A stretch of 23,687 nt of DNA from Methanomassiliicoccaceae archaeon UBA404 (GCA_002498605.1 DAHY01000031.1:20673-44359); one strand, 5' to 3'; shown: positions 1-8,389, counted from the stretch's first letter. The notes: generated by a model from the letters alone, not told the origin. Translations and numbers: made by a program.

Positions 1-561
1 GCACTGTCCGCGGTTTCCGCTTCTTCCGCCGATGACGCTGGACAGCAGACAGCCCCCGGACATTCCGTAACACATGGCGCCCTGAACGAATACTTCGGTT
101 TCGACCGGAGAATCCTTGACAATGGATGCAATCTCTTCGAAGGTCAGTTCTCTGGCCAGTATCGCCCGGTCTATGCCGTTCTTGTAACACCAATCCAACC
201 CGCCTCTGGAATGAATGCCGAGTTGGGTCGACGCATGTTTGGGAATGTCGATGTCTCTGATGTTTTCAAGCAATCCCAGGTCCTGGATCAAAACTGCGTC
301 CGCACCTATATCGGCAAGAAATCTGACAAAGGAAACGGCGTCGTCCATCTCGGAATCTTTGATGAGTGTGTTTACGGTAACGTATACCTTGACGTTACGG
401 TCGTGTGCATAACCCACCGCTCCCTCTATCTGACCGTCCGTGAAATTAGCGGAAAACGCTCTGGCTCCGTATAACTCTCCTCCGAGGTAAACTGCATTGC
501 ATCCGCCCTGTATCGCGGCGGCGAATCCTTCCGGGGAACCTGCCGGTGCCAATATTTCCAT
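1..561 (-). CDS. Peptidase U32 family protein, N-terminal part (cut by window edge)
   Basis: I translated 187 codons from the ATG at 561 down to base 1; the frame stays open and the gene continues outside the window. The protein opens with MEILAPAGSPEGFAAAIQGG, the classic start of the U32 (YegQ/RlhA/TrhP) family TIM-barrel. Further in are NAVYLGG, a VYVTVNTLI segment, and near the cut end QGAMCYGMSGGC followed by GRSGNRGQC, the conserved cysteine-containing signature of the family. Characterised bacterial members are needed for 5-hydroxylation of tRNA or 23S rRNA, and others are annotated as collagenase-like proteases. Which activity applies here cannot be told from this fragment. A TATA box 29 nt before the ATG suggests a leaderless transcript, divergent from the cysteine-rich gene at 661. 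Family assignment is secure; function is not. Confidence 0.9.
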   Translation of the reverse strand, partial: MEILAPAGSPEGFAAAIQGGCNAVYLGGELYGARAFSANFTDGQIEGAVGYAHDRNVKVYVTVNTLIKDSEMDDAVSFVRFLADIGADAVLIQDLGLLENIRDIDIPKHASTQLGIHSRGGLDWCYKNGIDRAILARELTFEEIASIVKDSPVETEVFVQGAMCYGMSGGCLLSSVIGGRSGNRGQC

Positions 562-582
562 AATCGGTTCACTATGTATCTT

Positions 583-591
583 GTTTATAAC
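583..591 (-). promoter_or_regulatory. TATA box for the U32 gene
   Basis: On the minus strand GGTTATAAAC ends about 29 nt before the ATG at 561. The archaeal TATA box sits about 26 nt upstream of the transcription start, so the start would be at or next to the A of the ATG (leaderless). No Shine-Dalgarno sequence is seen. Confidence 0.5.
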
Positions 592-630
592 CTATACGAC
601 GGGAATTAAGACTAACTGTAACTTCTCGGC

Positions 631-638
631 TTAATACC
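631..638 (+). promoter_or_regulatory. TATA-like box for the cysteine-rich gene and secretion cluster
   Basis: TTAATACC begins 30 nt before the ATG at 661, the spacing expected for a leaderless transcript. This supports ATG 661 over the TTG at 655. Confidence 0.4.
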
Positions 639-660
639 GTTCCAATTTCTATTATTGAGT

Positions 661-1161
661 ATGAAATCCAAGGGCCGCGACAAGAAAAATGAAGACAGGT
701 CCGCCATGGACTGTGATGTATTGAGCATCAATTGCAGAAGTTGCGGAAACATCCCCGATCCCGCAACCCCGGAATGTATGAAATGCATAGTAACCGAAAT
801 AAAATCTAAGGGATGTTCTTCGAGAATAAGACTGAGAACGGGAAACGATATTGAAATATCGGGACCTGCCGCGGAAATGCTATGCGAACTTTCGTTTGCG
901 GATAATCTATCCTCGCCGGTAAAAAATGTAGGCGGCAGAAAATGCAGATCCTGCAATTACGCCCCGGAAAAGATTCTCAACGTTGCGCGTGCCGCCTTTC
1001 CGATTCCCGATTTCGCGGGGGCGAGAGGAAGACTTATGTCTTTCAGACCCGGGAACGAAATCTGCGGGATATGCGTTCAACGCACTTACCGGACTTTGGA
1101 TCAGGCAGAACTTTCCATGTCCGAACTTTCGGGAAAAATAATATCCTTCTCCGGAGAATGA
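661..1161 (+). CDS. Cysteine-rich CxxC protein heading the secretion/pilus cluster, unknown function
   Basis: A 166-residue protein (168 if TTG 655 is used) that I do not recognise. It carries four CxxC pairs: CRSC and CMKC in the N-terminal third, then CRSC and CGIC in the C-terminal half, plus single cysteines. This pattern suggests two four-cysteine metal sites, probably zinc ribbons or possibly an Fe-S site. There is no signal peptide or membrane segment, so it is likely cytoplasmic. The N-terminus is charged (KSKGRDKKNEDR). It ends at 1161, only 4 nt before the ATPase start at 1166, so it is almost certainly co-transcribed with the ATPase and T2SF genes and may be an accessory or regulatory partner of that machine. 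The function is inferred from context only. Alternatives are a nucleic-acid-binding or redox-sensing adaptor. Confidence 0.75.
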   Translation: MKSKGRDKKNEDRSAMDCDVLSINCRSCGNIPDPATPECMKCIVTEIKSKGCSSRIRLRTGNDIEISGPAAEMLCELSFADNLSSPVKNVGGRKCRSCNYAPEKILNVARAAFPIPDFAGARGRLMSFRPGNEICGICVQRTYRTLDQAELSMSELSGKIISFSGE

Positions 1162-1165
1162 ATGA

Positions 1166-2911
1166 ATGTTCAGACTCCGCAATACCGAAGCCGTCGATAA
1201 AGCACCTCAATATGCAAAATATCACTTTCATGAGAATGCTGTTTCAAGACCGAATCCTCCCGAGAAACTCCCGTCCTGTTCGAACAATCTATTGGAAAAT
1301 TTCGGAAAACTGATACATTCCAATATGAGAATGAAACCGGTTTTTGCGGATTGCTGGCTCATTGGTTCCGCAGATAAATTGGATGTTGTTGCGGAATACA
1401 GTCTGCCCGGTGCAAAGGTTACTGTCGGAACCTCTCCCGACGGTGAAACCGAGTACAATATGATGCCGTACGAGTATTCTTCCCCGGAACCGATTAATGC
1501 TTTGATCGAAGACGCGATTGACGACATCAGGGATTCGTACAGAAGTCAGGGCGGCAGAATGGACAGACAAAGCGTCCTGAGCGAAGCAAGAAGATTGCTG
1601 ATGAGCTCTTCCGATACCATAGAAACGGTTTACGGAAACAATACTTTTGATTTAGATCTGATAATGGATAATCTGTGCAAAACAGTGCACAGATACACAG
1701 TGGGCCTGGGAATTTTCGAATTGCTGCTGTCCGATCCCAAACTGGAAGATATCTACATTGACGCACCCTGTGACAGAAACCGGATACATGTCACAATGAG
1801 CGGAATTTCCGGGATGAATTCCAATCAGAAGTGCAGGACGAATCTCATGGTGGACCGCAAAGAAGTGATGAATTTCATCAATGTTCTGAAAAGAGACAGC
1901 GGACTCCCCTTCTGCGAATCCGATCCTGTATTGGAAACCGACATGAAAGGATACGATGCACGGGCAACGGTGGTCGGGTATCCCATGAGCCCCAACGGAG
2001 ATTCGATATCGATAAGGAAACATTCCGATCGTCTTTGGACCCTGACGAGACTGATTGCAAACGGAACTCTGAGTCCCGAGGTTGCCGGAATATTGTCATT
2101 TTTAGTGGATAATCGGTGTACTTTCCTCGTATGCGGAGCCAGGGGAGCTGGGAAAAGTTCAATGCTTTCCGCTCTGCTGTTTGAGTTTCCGATGTCCCAG
2201 AGAATATTGACGATTGAGGATACAATGGAACTTCCCGGGGAAAAGATGAGAAGAATCGGGTTCAAGGTTCAGACCCTTCTCATAAATGAAAGACTGGACG
2301 GAAATGACGCGAGCAGAGCCGATGACGCACTCCGCGTTTCTTTGAGGATGGGGGAATCCGCCATAATACTTGGAGAGGCCCGGGGAAAAGAAGTAAAAAC
2401 GCTTTATCAAAGCATGAGAACCGGCAGGGCGGGAAGTTCCATTATGGGAACCATACACGGGGATTCCGCCAAATCGGTATTCGAACGGGTTGTTTACGAT
2501 ATCGGCGTGGAACCGGAAGCTTTCATGGCAACGGACATACTGGTGACTTTGGGCACCGTAAGGGACAGAAAATCCGGCGGTCAAAAAAGAATTTTAAGGG
2601 AAATTGTTGCCACAGGAAACAAATCCGGAGAATTTATCGATGTGGCCGACGGCGAAAAATTGTATGCTACGCCGGTTATGGACAGAATACGTGCTTCCTG
2701 CGGTATGGACGATGAAGGTATATTCGAAGAAATAAAGGCCAGATCGGAAATAAGAAGGATGCTGGCCGAAGAGGGTTTGACGGATGAGAAATTTCTTGAA
2801 CCCGAATGGATCTGCATCGCAAACGACCATATTTCCCGTAATTCCAACAAGAGATCGGAAGATTTGATTAATTCTTTCAGAATAAAAATGAACAGATCGG
2901 TCGGTGGTTGA
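1166..2911 (+). CDS. Type II/IV secretion system ATPase (GspE/TadA/archaeal pilus FlaI-like)
   Basis: A 581-residue hexameric traffic ATPase of the VirB11/PilT superfamily, predicted to power assembly of a type IV pilus-like filament or secretion at the cytoplasmic membrane. The nucleotide-binding motifs are in the expected order: Walker A GARGAGKSS at residues 324-332 (K330), Asp box ILTIEDTMEL around 348-356, Walker B ILGEARG around 401-407 (E404), and His box GTIHGDSAKS at 428-437 (H431). The first ~170 residues are divergent and probably form the N-terminal adaptor region. A GGAG about 10 nt upstream supports ATG 1166. The stop (2909-2911) directly abuts the GTG start of the T2SF gene at 2912, so the two are translationally coupled. 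No pilin or prepilin peptidase gene is in view, so whether this makes a pilus or another machine is open. Confidence 0.92.
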   Translation: MFRLRNTEAVDKAPQYAKYHFHENAVSRPNPPEKLPSCSNNLLENFGKLIHSNMRMKPVFADCWLIGSADKLDVVAEYSLPGAKVTVGTSPDGETEYNMMPYEYSSPEPINALIEDAIDDIRDSYRSQGGRMDRQSVLSEARRLLMSSSDTIETVYGNNTFDLDLIMDNLCKTVHRYTVGLGIFELLLSDPKLEDIYIDAPCDRNRIHVTMSGISGMNSNQKCRTNLMVDRKEVMNFINVLKRDSGLPFCESDPVLETDMKGYDARATVVGYPMSPNGDSISIRKHSDRLWTLTRLIANGTLSPEVAGILSFLVDNRCTFLVCGARGAGKSSMLSALLFEFPMSQRILTIEDTMELPGEKMRRIGFKVQTLLINERLDGNDASRADDALRVSLRMGESAIILGEARGKEVKTLYQSMRTGRAGSSIMGTIHGDSAKSVFERVVYDIGVEPEAFMATDILVTLGTVRDRKSGGQKRILREIVATGNKSGEFIDVADGEKLYATPVMDRIRASCGMDDEGIFEEIKARSEIRRMLAEEGLTDEKFLEPEWICIANDHISRNSNKRSEDLINSFRIKMNRSVGG

Positions 2912-4303
2912 GTGGTCGAAAAGATTTTCCGTCCCCTGCTTAAGGAAGGGCCCAGGACAATCGGTATGATGGCCGTTGTTATCGAATCCGGCGGTTCAAT
3001 GGATGCGGCCGTCAGGGATGTTGCTCGCAGCGGACCGAAAAACACCCGAAAATTATTTTCGGATATTGTTTACGATGCGGATACCCGGGTAATCCCGGAT
3101 ATAAGAACGGGGGTCGAAAAAACCCTATCTTCCCTTCCGAGGGAATTGTCGGGGCTCAGACGTTCGATTCATCTGTTGATGGCGGCTTCCGAACTTCCGT
3201 CCGGACCCGAGAAAATAAGAATGCTGAAAGAAGCCACGGATATTTCTCTCGACAGTCTGAAAGACGTCGGTGACAGATTCAGTTCGTCTCTGACAAATCC
3301 GTGTATGCTGATTTTCAGTCTGGGTATAATGACTCCGATGATTATGATGTCCGTCCTTCCTTTGTTACAGATCGGCGGAAGTCTGAACAGCGGTACGATG
3401 ACTCCGCTTCCCCTGACGGTAATAATTCTGATTGTCGTACCGATAGCCGTGCTTGCAATAACAGCCGGCATCAACAGACAAAATCCTTTCGGTTCGGCTG
3501 AAATAGACGGGGATTTTTCCGCACTGCGTTTTTACGCTCTGTCCCCTTTGCTCGGAATCGCGGGATTATATTTTTTAAAGGATGTCTCTCAGGCCGTATT
3601 CGTCGCAACCGTTCCGGTCAGCATAATTGTGTTCTTAAAACTCAGACCTCTGATGAAGATGGAAAAAGAACGCAAAGATACGGAATTGATGCTTTATGAA
3701 TCCATATTTGAACTGGGAAACCGTTTGATATCCGGGGATAATTTCGAAAACTCTTTGTTGGGGTCGTTGGAGTCAAAGAAAGAAACGAGAAAAATATCCG
3801 AAATAATCAAAAAAGAGATAGTGCTGTGCCGAGGAGATGTCGGAGAGGCAATAAATTCGACGTTGTTTCCTATATCCCATCATATGGCGGAAACTTACGC
3901 CGAAGTGTACGACTCATCATTGAAAAATCTGCGGGACGCCGGACGGTTGGCAATTTCCATGGGCAGACAGATACAGGACCGTGAAACGGTTATGTCGAAC
4001 ATTCACAACAAACTGAAAAGTATGTTGGACATGATGACCGCCACCGCCGCGGTGTTCGCCCCCCTGGTTCTGGGATTATGCATGGCAATGCTGAAACCGC
4101 TGTCTTCGATCTCCGAAGCGGCGGACATGACGGGCATATCCGTTATCATAGGAATCTATCTCATCGAACTGTGTGCGTTGATGGCCGTACTGACTGTTGC
4201 CCTTACGGGTAAAAACGGCGTAAGGGACATGACTTACCGCTTCTCGATGATGCTTCCGATATCGATGATAATATTCTACCTGAGCATGAAATTGATAATC
4301 TGA
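2912..4303 (+). CDS. Type II secretion system F-family membrane platform protein (TadB/TadC/FlaJ-like)
   Basis: A 463-residue integral membrane protein starting with GTG directly after the ATPase stop codon. It is the expected partner of the ATPase: the T2SF platform sits in the cytoplasmic membrane and couples ATP hydrolysis to subunit assembly. Hydrophobic stretches lie at about residues 130-160, 165-188, 207-245, 372-395, 404-430 and 443-463. They separate a cytoplasmic N-terminal domain of about 125 residues from a central soluble region (246-370) rich in charged helices. The arrangement of two helical cytoplasmic domains each followed by membrane helices is typical of archaeal platform proteins. 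Sequence similarity is judged by eye and is low, so the call rests on gene order plus topology. It ends facing nrdJ across a 159-bp gap. Confidence 0.85.
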   Translation: MVEKIFRPLLKEGPRTIGMMAVVIESGGSMDAAVRDVARSGPKNTRKLFSDIVYDADTRVIPDIRTGVEKTLSSLPRELSGLRRSIHLLMAASELPSGPEKIRMLKEATDISLDSLKDVGDRFSSSLTNPCMLIFSLGIMTPMIMMSVLPLLQIGGSLNSGTMTPLPLTVIILIVVPIAVLAITAGINRQNPFGSAEIDGDFSALRFYALSPLLGIAGLYFLKDVSQAVFVATVPVSIIVFLKLRPLMKMEKERKDTELMLYESIFELGNRLISGDNFENSLLGSLESKKETRKISEIIKKEIVLCRGDVGEAINSTLFPISHHMAETYAEVYDSSLKNLRDAGRLAISMGRQIQDRETVMSNIHNKLKSMLDMMTATAAVFAPLVLGLCMAMLKPLSSISEAADMTGISVIIGIYLIELCALMAVLTVALTGKNGVRDMTYRFSMMLPISMIIFYLSMKLII

Positions 4304-4320
4304 CACTCACTGATTATACG

Positions 4321-4440
4321 TAAAAAGAAAGGGGTGAGGGGTGAGCAAAGGCTCTTCGCGGGCCAGTCTTAATTTTGAATTTGAGCTGCACGGTAGTTGA
4401 TTCGTGCGGATAGAACAGGTCTTATCGCTGCCCCCTCGGT
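4321..4440 (-). ncRNA. Candidate structured RNA (strand uncertain) between convergent genes
   Basis: No gene lies in 4304-4462, but there is strong secondary-structure potential. A closing stem pairs GAGGGG (4336-4341) with CCCCTC (4432-4437), continued by AGC (4344-4346) with GCT (4427-4429). It encloses three hairpins: 4350-4354 with 4360-4364; GCACG 4388-4392 with CGTGC 4403-4407; and GATA(GA) 4409-4414 with (TC)T-TATC 4420-4426. On the minus strand a TATA-like GATTAATAG (4467-4459) lies about 28 nt before the closing stem, and the structure is followed by the pyrimidine-rich CCCCTTTCTTTTT (4334-4322), like a terminator. A plus-strand TATA-like ATTATACG (4313-4320) also exists. It does not fold as a tRNA and I recognise no RNA family. 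Confidence 0.3.
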
Positions 4441-4462
4441 ATGAATAAAGGAATAAGTCCTA

Positions 4463-6700
4463 TTAATCACACTTGGTCCAACCGCAGGCTCTGCATACGT
4501 TGCAACCGCCTTGAAATTCAAGCTCCGAACCGCACATGGGACAGGGATTTATTACCTTCCTTTCGGGCTCGGACGTCATCTTTTCGATTCCTTTGGTTTC
4601 TATCTGCATTTCTTTCCACATATCCACCAAAGCGTATCCCACCGCCGCAGGGCAGCAGGAGCCTTTGCTGGTATCGTGTTTTGTGAAAGTACGAACCGTG
4701 TACGACGGACAGGAACCGCAGCTCTTCAGCTGATCTACGATGGAGTAAACATCGCAACCGCTTCTGGCCGCCAAAGATATCATTCTGGACAGTCCGATCA
4801 TGAAGTTGTTGCATCCTCCGGTGGAACCTTTGTTGAGATAGGCTTCTACAAGATCTCCCGAATTCGGATCGAAGAATGCCGTACAATGCAGACTTCCGCA
4901 TCCGGTCATAAGTTTTCTCTTCTTGCCCACAACATCGTCGGCGACTTCGACAACGATTCCTCTGCTCTTCTTTTCGGCATCGGTCAGTTCCCTGACTTCT
5001 TCCTTCTTTTCGGAACCCTGAGGGGTAAGGATGCTGTCACGCATACAGCCGTCTCTGAAAACGGTTATTCCCTTGCAGCCTTTCTTCCAGGCGTACAGGT
5101 AGATGTCTTCCACATCCTCCACGGGGAATTCTTTGTGAAGATTTACGGTTGAACTGATGGACGCGTCGATATGCTTTTGCCAGGTGGACTGCATATCGAT
5201 ACGGTCTCTGTAATCCAATATCTGTGCGTTTGTGAAATAATCCGGAAGTTCGGAATCGTCCTGATATCCCCGTTCTTCCATGAATTCCTTGATTATCGGA
5301 GTGTAAACTTTGTAAAATTCGTCTTTTTCCGAAAGAGAAACCGTTCTGCGTTCGTAATAATTGGCAAAAATAGGTTCGATTCCTCCGGATATTCCCAGCA
5401 TTGTGGACAGGGTTCCGGTGGGTGCAATTGTAAGAATCTGTGAATTTCTCAAACCGTGTTTCTTTACCAGATTTTTCGTTTCCTGTGTGGTGTTCTCTTT
5501 GAAATACGCCGATTCCAGAATGTGTTCGGTAACACACTTGGGGAAAGCCCCTATCTCGGATGCTATCAATGCAGATTCGTTTATTGCCGTGTCTGCCATC
5601 ATGAATGCCAGTTTATCGCAGAAATCAATGGATTCCGGAGATCCGTATCTGAGTCTGAGTTTTATCAGCATATCCGCCAGGCCCATTATTCCCAAACCTA
5701 TCTGTCTCCAATCGTTGACGGAATTTCTTTGTTCTTCGAGCGGGTGCAAAGGCAATCCCTCGTCCAGAACTTCGTTAAGTCCCCGGACGCTTATCCTGAC
5801 GGCTTCCTTGAATTCGTCTTCCATGAATATGCCGTCTTTGTTTACGAAGGCGGCAAGGTTCATGCTGCCCAACAGACAGCTGCCTCCGGCGGGAAGGGGT
5901 TCTTCTCCGCAGGGATTGGTTCCCGCATACTCGTAATCGGGAAATTCGCTGAGAAGATTCCAATCGGATATACGGTCCCAGAACAAACATCCGGGCTCGC
6001 CGAAATCCCAATTGGCCCTGCACATTTCCTGGAAGAACTCATTGGCGTTCAGATTTTTCTCGACGGTTTCCTTGGTTTCCGGCCTATTGAATTTCTGAAC
6101 ATAGGTTTTCTTGTTTTCCACTGCCTTCATGAATTCGTCGGTCATGCGGATGGACATATTGGCTTTGGTTACCCTTTCCAAATCCGTCTTCACTCTCATG
6201 AATTCCTCCATGTCTGGGTGTTCGCATGAGATGGTGAGCATCAAAGCTCCGCGACGTCCGTGCTGACCGATAAGACCGGTAACCATGGAGTAAAGATCGG
6301 TGAAAGATACGGATCCGGAGGTTTCCGAAGCCGTATTGTTGATTTTGGCCCCTCGGGGTGCAAGTTTTGACAAATCTATTCCTGCACCGCCCCCGTAACT
6401 GAAGGTTCGGGCAAGTTTTCCCGCCGCTTCAAATATGGATTCGATGGAATCTTCCGGAGGCGTGATTACATAACAGTTAGAGTAAGTGACTTTGATACCC
6501 GATTTATGCAAACCTCGGTTGGCAAGAATACGACCTCCGAAAAGGAATTTCTGTTCAGCGGCCAACCTGCGTACGTCTGCGTTTCCCGCGGATATCCTGT
6601 CCAACCAACCGTCGAAAGATTCGCCTCGGTGGCAGTACTTCTTTTGCCAAATATCAATGCCGAGCTGATTATCGCGGCCCAACCAATCTTCAATCTCCAT
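4463..6700 (-). CDS. nrdJ: Adenosylcobalamin-dependent (class II) ribonucleoside-diphosphate reductase
   Basis: A full-length 745-residue class II ribonucleotide reductase, which reduces ribonucleotides to deoxyribonucleotides using a thiyl radical generated from adenosylcobalamin and so needs no oxygen. The substrate-site motif TNPCGEEPLPAGGSC gives the catalytic triad N262, C264 (thiyl radical) and E266. The redox pair is C76 (SNCYV) and C275. Also present are the SYGGGAGIDLSKL segment, APTGTLS at 426-432, and the NrdJ-specific GCGSLHCTAFFDP region near 600. The C-terminal tail has C720/C723, C733/C736/C739 and C744, the cysteine-rich re-reduction or zinc-ribbon tail of this family. A TATA box about 30 nt before ATG 6700 suggests a leaderless transcript. 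No B12 riboswitch fits in the 83-bp upstream gap. It is the only ribonucleotide reductase in view. Confidence 0.97.
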   Translation of the reverse strand: MEIEDWLGRDNQLGIDIWQKKYCHRGESFDGWLDRISAGNADVRRLAAEQKFLFGGRILANRGLHKSGIKVTYSNCYVITPPEDSIESIFEAAGKLARTFSYGGGAGIDLSKLAPRGAKINNTASETSGSVSFTDLYSMVTGLIGQHGRRGALMLTISCEHPDMEEFMRVKTDLERVTKANMSIRMTDEFMKAVENKKTYVQKFNRPETKETVEKNLNANEFFQEMCRANWDFGEPGCLFWDRISDWNLLSEFPDYEYAGTNPCGEEPLPAGGSCLLGSMNLAAFVNKDGIFMEDEFKEAVRISVRGLNEVLDEGLPLHPLEEQRNSVNDWRQIGLGIMGLADMLIKLRLRYGSPESIDFCDKLAFMMADTAINESALIASEIGAFPKCVTEHILESAYFKENTTQETKNLVKKHGLRNSQILTIAPTGTLSTMLGISGGIEPIFANYYERRTVSLSEKDEFYKVYTPIIKEFMEERGYQDDSELPDYFTNAQILDYRDRIDMQSTWQKHIDASISSTVNLHKEFPVEDVEDIYLYAWKKGCKGITVFRDGCMRDSILTPQGSEKKEEVRELTDAEKKSRGIVVEVADDVVGKKRKLMTGCGSLHCTAFFDPNSGDLVEAYLNKGSTGGCNNFMIGLSRMISLAARSGCDVYSIVDQLKSCGSCPSYTVRTFTKHDTSKGSCCPAAVGYALVDMWKEMQIETKGIEKMTSEPERKVINPCPMCGSELEFQGGCNVCRACGWTKCD

Positions 6701-6722
6701 GATGTGCCTTCACGCATCCGTC

Positions 6723-6730
6723 ATTAATAA
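6723..6730 (-). promoter_or_regulatory. TATA-like box for nrdJ
   Basis: Minus-strand TTATTAAT begins 30 nt before ATG 6700, predicting a transcript starting at or next to the ATG. Nothing resembling a Shine-Dalgarno sequence precedes the ATG. Confidence 0.4.
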
Positions 6731-6758
6731 CTGCTGTCATTAACTTTAGATTTAGGTT

Positions 6759-6763
6759 AAAAA
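6759..6763 (-). terminator. Short T-tract after the nitrite/sulfite reductase gene
   Basis: About 20 nt past the reductase stop codon the minus strand reads GCTTTTTAACC. T-tracts of this kind serve as archaeal terminators, often with FttA. No clear hairpin precedes it. Confidence 0.3.
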
Positions 6764-6783
6764 GCAATCGTGTTTTGCTCTGT

Positions 6784-8331
6784 TTATTCGTCTGTTGCGA
6801 AGGATTTTATTATCTCTTCAAGACGGCCCGGTTCCGTTTTATTCCACGATTCAAACCCTTTTTCCGAAGCTTCCAAACCTATGGTTTTGAAAAGTTCGGG
6901 CAATGATGTTTCGGGTACGTTACCGACGACTTTTCCCATTCTTTCTTCGCCGGGAACCGAACTTCCGCCTATGTGTACTTCGAATCCGGGAACGTTTCCT
7001 TCGTCTGTTTTCACGGACGTGCCTTTCAATCCGATAATGTGTAACTGGTGACACGTACACGACGAACCGCAGCCCGAAATGGCAATCTTGGGCAAAGCTC
7101 CGTCGGGAAGTCCTGCCGATTCTTCCATTTCCAGGAGCTTTTTCAAAACACTTCTGGAATCGCGTTTGCCTGTTTGACACAGAGGATAGCCGATACAGGA
7201 CAGCGAACTGCCGAAAGCCGACTTGATTGGATGTTTCTTAACAATGTTCTCGGCAATGTTTTTGTCCAGATTTATGAAGTATGCGGATTGATCGGTTCCC
7301 ATCCGCATATCGCATCCCGGGTTTTCTTCCAGTATTTTCAAAAACATCTCCAACTCTTTGACGGAGGGGTCTCCCAGAACAGGGGAAATTTTTACGGAAT
7401 ATTTGCCGTCTTTCTGAATCATCGCACCTCCGGCATATCCGGTTCCCTTTTTGCTGCCTGCCGACAATGATTCGTTCAGATCCAGACCGCCTCTGTTTTC
7501 CGACAATTCGAATTCGTTAAGAAACTCAGAACGGAATCCGTCTTCCCCGAGACGGTCCCTCAGGAATCTGAATCTTGATTCGGCACGGCTTTCGCCCTCG
7601 CCGTGACAGATAAACATCGAAAGTGCGGCTTCCACGGCGTACAGAACTTTGTTGGGATTCAGTCCTTCCAATACTCTGATTCCGGTTCTGGATCCTCTGT
7701 TGCCCATGCCTCCTCCTGCATATACATCGAAAGAATCGTTTACGGCGACGAAGCCCAAATCTCTGGCTACCGCGTCCGAATCTTCATCGGCTCCGTTTGA
7801 AAAGGATATTTTGAATTTACTGGGGAAAAGTGATTTTTCCGTTATGCCGAGAATATAATCTTCGGTGACTTCGGCAAACGGGAGTACATCGAAAACTTCG
7901 CTCGGGTCGACCCCCGAAAGGGGCGAAGCAGCAACATTGCGGAGGTTGTTGCCCCCTGTGCCCAGAGTTATGATTCCGACATCCGTCGCCGCACGAATGG
8001 TATCAACGGTCTGTTTTCCGGTCAAACCGTGAATCTGAATAGTCTGACATGTGGTGAAATGAACAAAATCCGCATTGTGTTCTTTTGCTTTATTCAGAAT
8101 GAATTTTAATTTTTCGGCCGTCAGCACTCCGCCGGCAAGACGCAGTCTTACGACATGCCCGCCCACTTTCTGGGGGATGCTTCCGAAATACCCCGCCATC
8201 GGCTTATATTCTTTTAAACCTAGATCGCCGCTGTCATACGCGGCAATCCCTTTTTCGAATTCGGACAGTTCGTTCTTGAATTTGGACACATCGGGCTTCG
8301 GCATTCCCGTTCTTTTTTCTATTGTATTCAT
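6784..8331 (-). CDS. Siroheme [4Fe-4S] nitrite/sulfite reductase family protein
   Basis: A 515-residue protein with the two-repeat architecture of assimilatory ferredoxin-type nitrite/sulfite reductases. These make a six-electron reduction of sulfite to sulfide or nitrite to ammonia at a coupled siroheme-[4Fe-4S] centre. Each half has a ferredoxin-like NiR/SiR domain (GGHVVRLRLAGGVLTAEKL with TTCQTIQIHGLTG in the first). The cluster ligands are a C-x5-C (C379/C385, SCIGYPLC) and a C-x3-C (C421/C425, GCGSSC). The start is ATG 8331, 12 nt after a GGGGG motif. A longer version from ATG 8391 is rejected because that codon overlaps a TATA box. No extra ferredoxin or F420-binding domain is fused, so it is not a classical Fsr. 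Sulfite and nitrite cannot be told apart from sequence; sulfite assimilation or detoxification is the likelier role in an anaerobe. Confidence 0.88.
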   Translation of the reverse strand: MNTIEKRTGMPKPDVSKFKNELSEFEKGIAAYDSGDLGLKEYKPMAGYFGSIPQKVGGHVVRLRLAGGVLTAEKLKFILNKAKEHNADFVHFTTCQTIQIHGLTGKQTVDTIRAATDVGIITLGTGGNNLRNVAASPLSGVDPSEVFDVLPFAEVTEDYILGITEKSLFPSKFKISFSNGADEDSDAVARDLGFVAVNDSFDVYAGGGMGNRGSRTGIRVLEGLNPNKVLYAVEAALSMFICHGEGESRAESRFRFLRDRLGEDGFRSEFLNEFELSENRGGLDLNESLSAGSKKGTGYAGGAMIQKDGKYSVKISPVLGDPSVKELEMFLKILEENPGCDMRMGTDQSAYFINLDKNIAENIVKKHPIKSAFGSSLSCIGYPLCQTGKRDSRSVLKKLLEMEESAGLPDGALPKIAISGCGSSCTCHQLHIIGLKGTSVKTDEGNVPGFEVHIGGSSVPGEERMGKVVGNVPETSLPELFKTIGLEASEKGFESWNKTEPGRLEEIIKSFATDE

Positions 8332-8389
8332 CGTAATTTTGTTCCCCCGTTCATTTATCAAAGCGAAACAGAAACACGAATGAACTGTC

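Noticed and set aside
4251..4315. C/D-box sRNA-like series of GATGA and CTGA motifs
   Set aside because: The motifs fall inside the T2SF coding region with poor box sequences and spacing, and no terminal stem was found.
4304..4462. tRNA or tRNA-like gene in the cloverleaf-looking gap
   Set aside because: The stem lengths are wrong, and there is no T-loop consensus, no anticodon-arm geometry and no discriminator/CCA end. It is kept only as an unclassified structured RNA candidate.
5456..6229. Long plus-strand open frame (257 codons) opposite nrdJ
   Set aside because: It is a shadow of nrdJ. The product has no recognisable domain, while the minus-strand frame has all the ribonucleotide reductase motifs.
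6701..6783. Cobalamin riboswitch upstream of nrdJ
   Set aside because: The gap is only 83 bp, no B12-box-like segment was seen, and the TATA spacing indicates a leaderless message.
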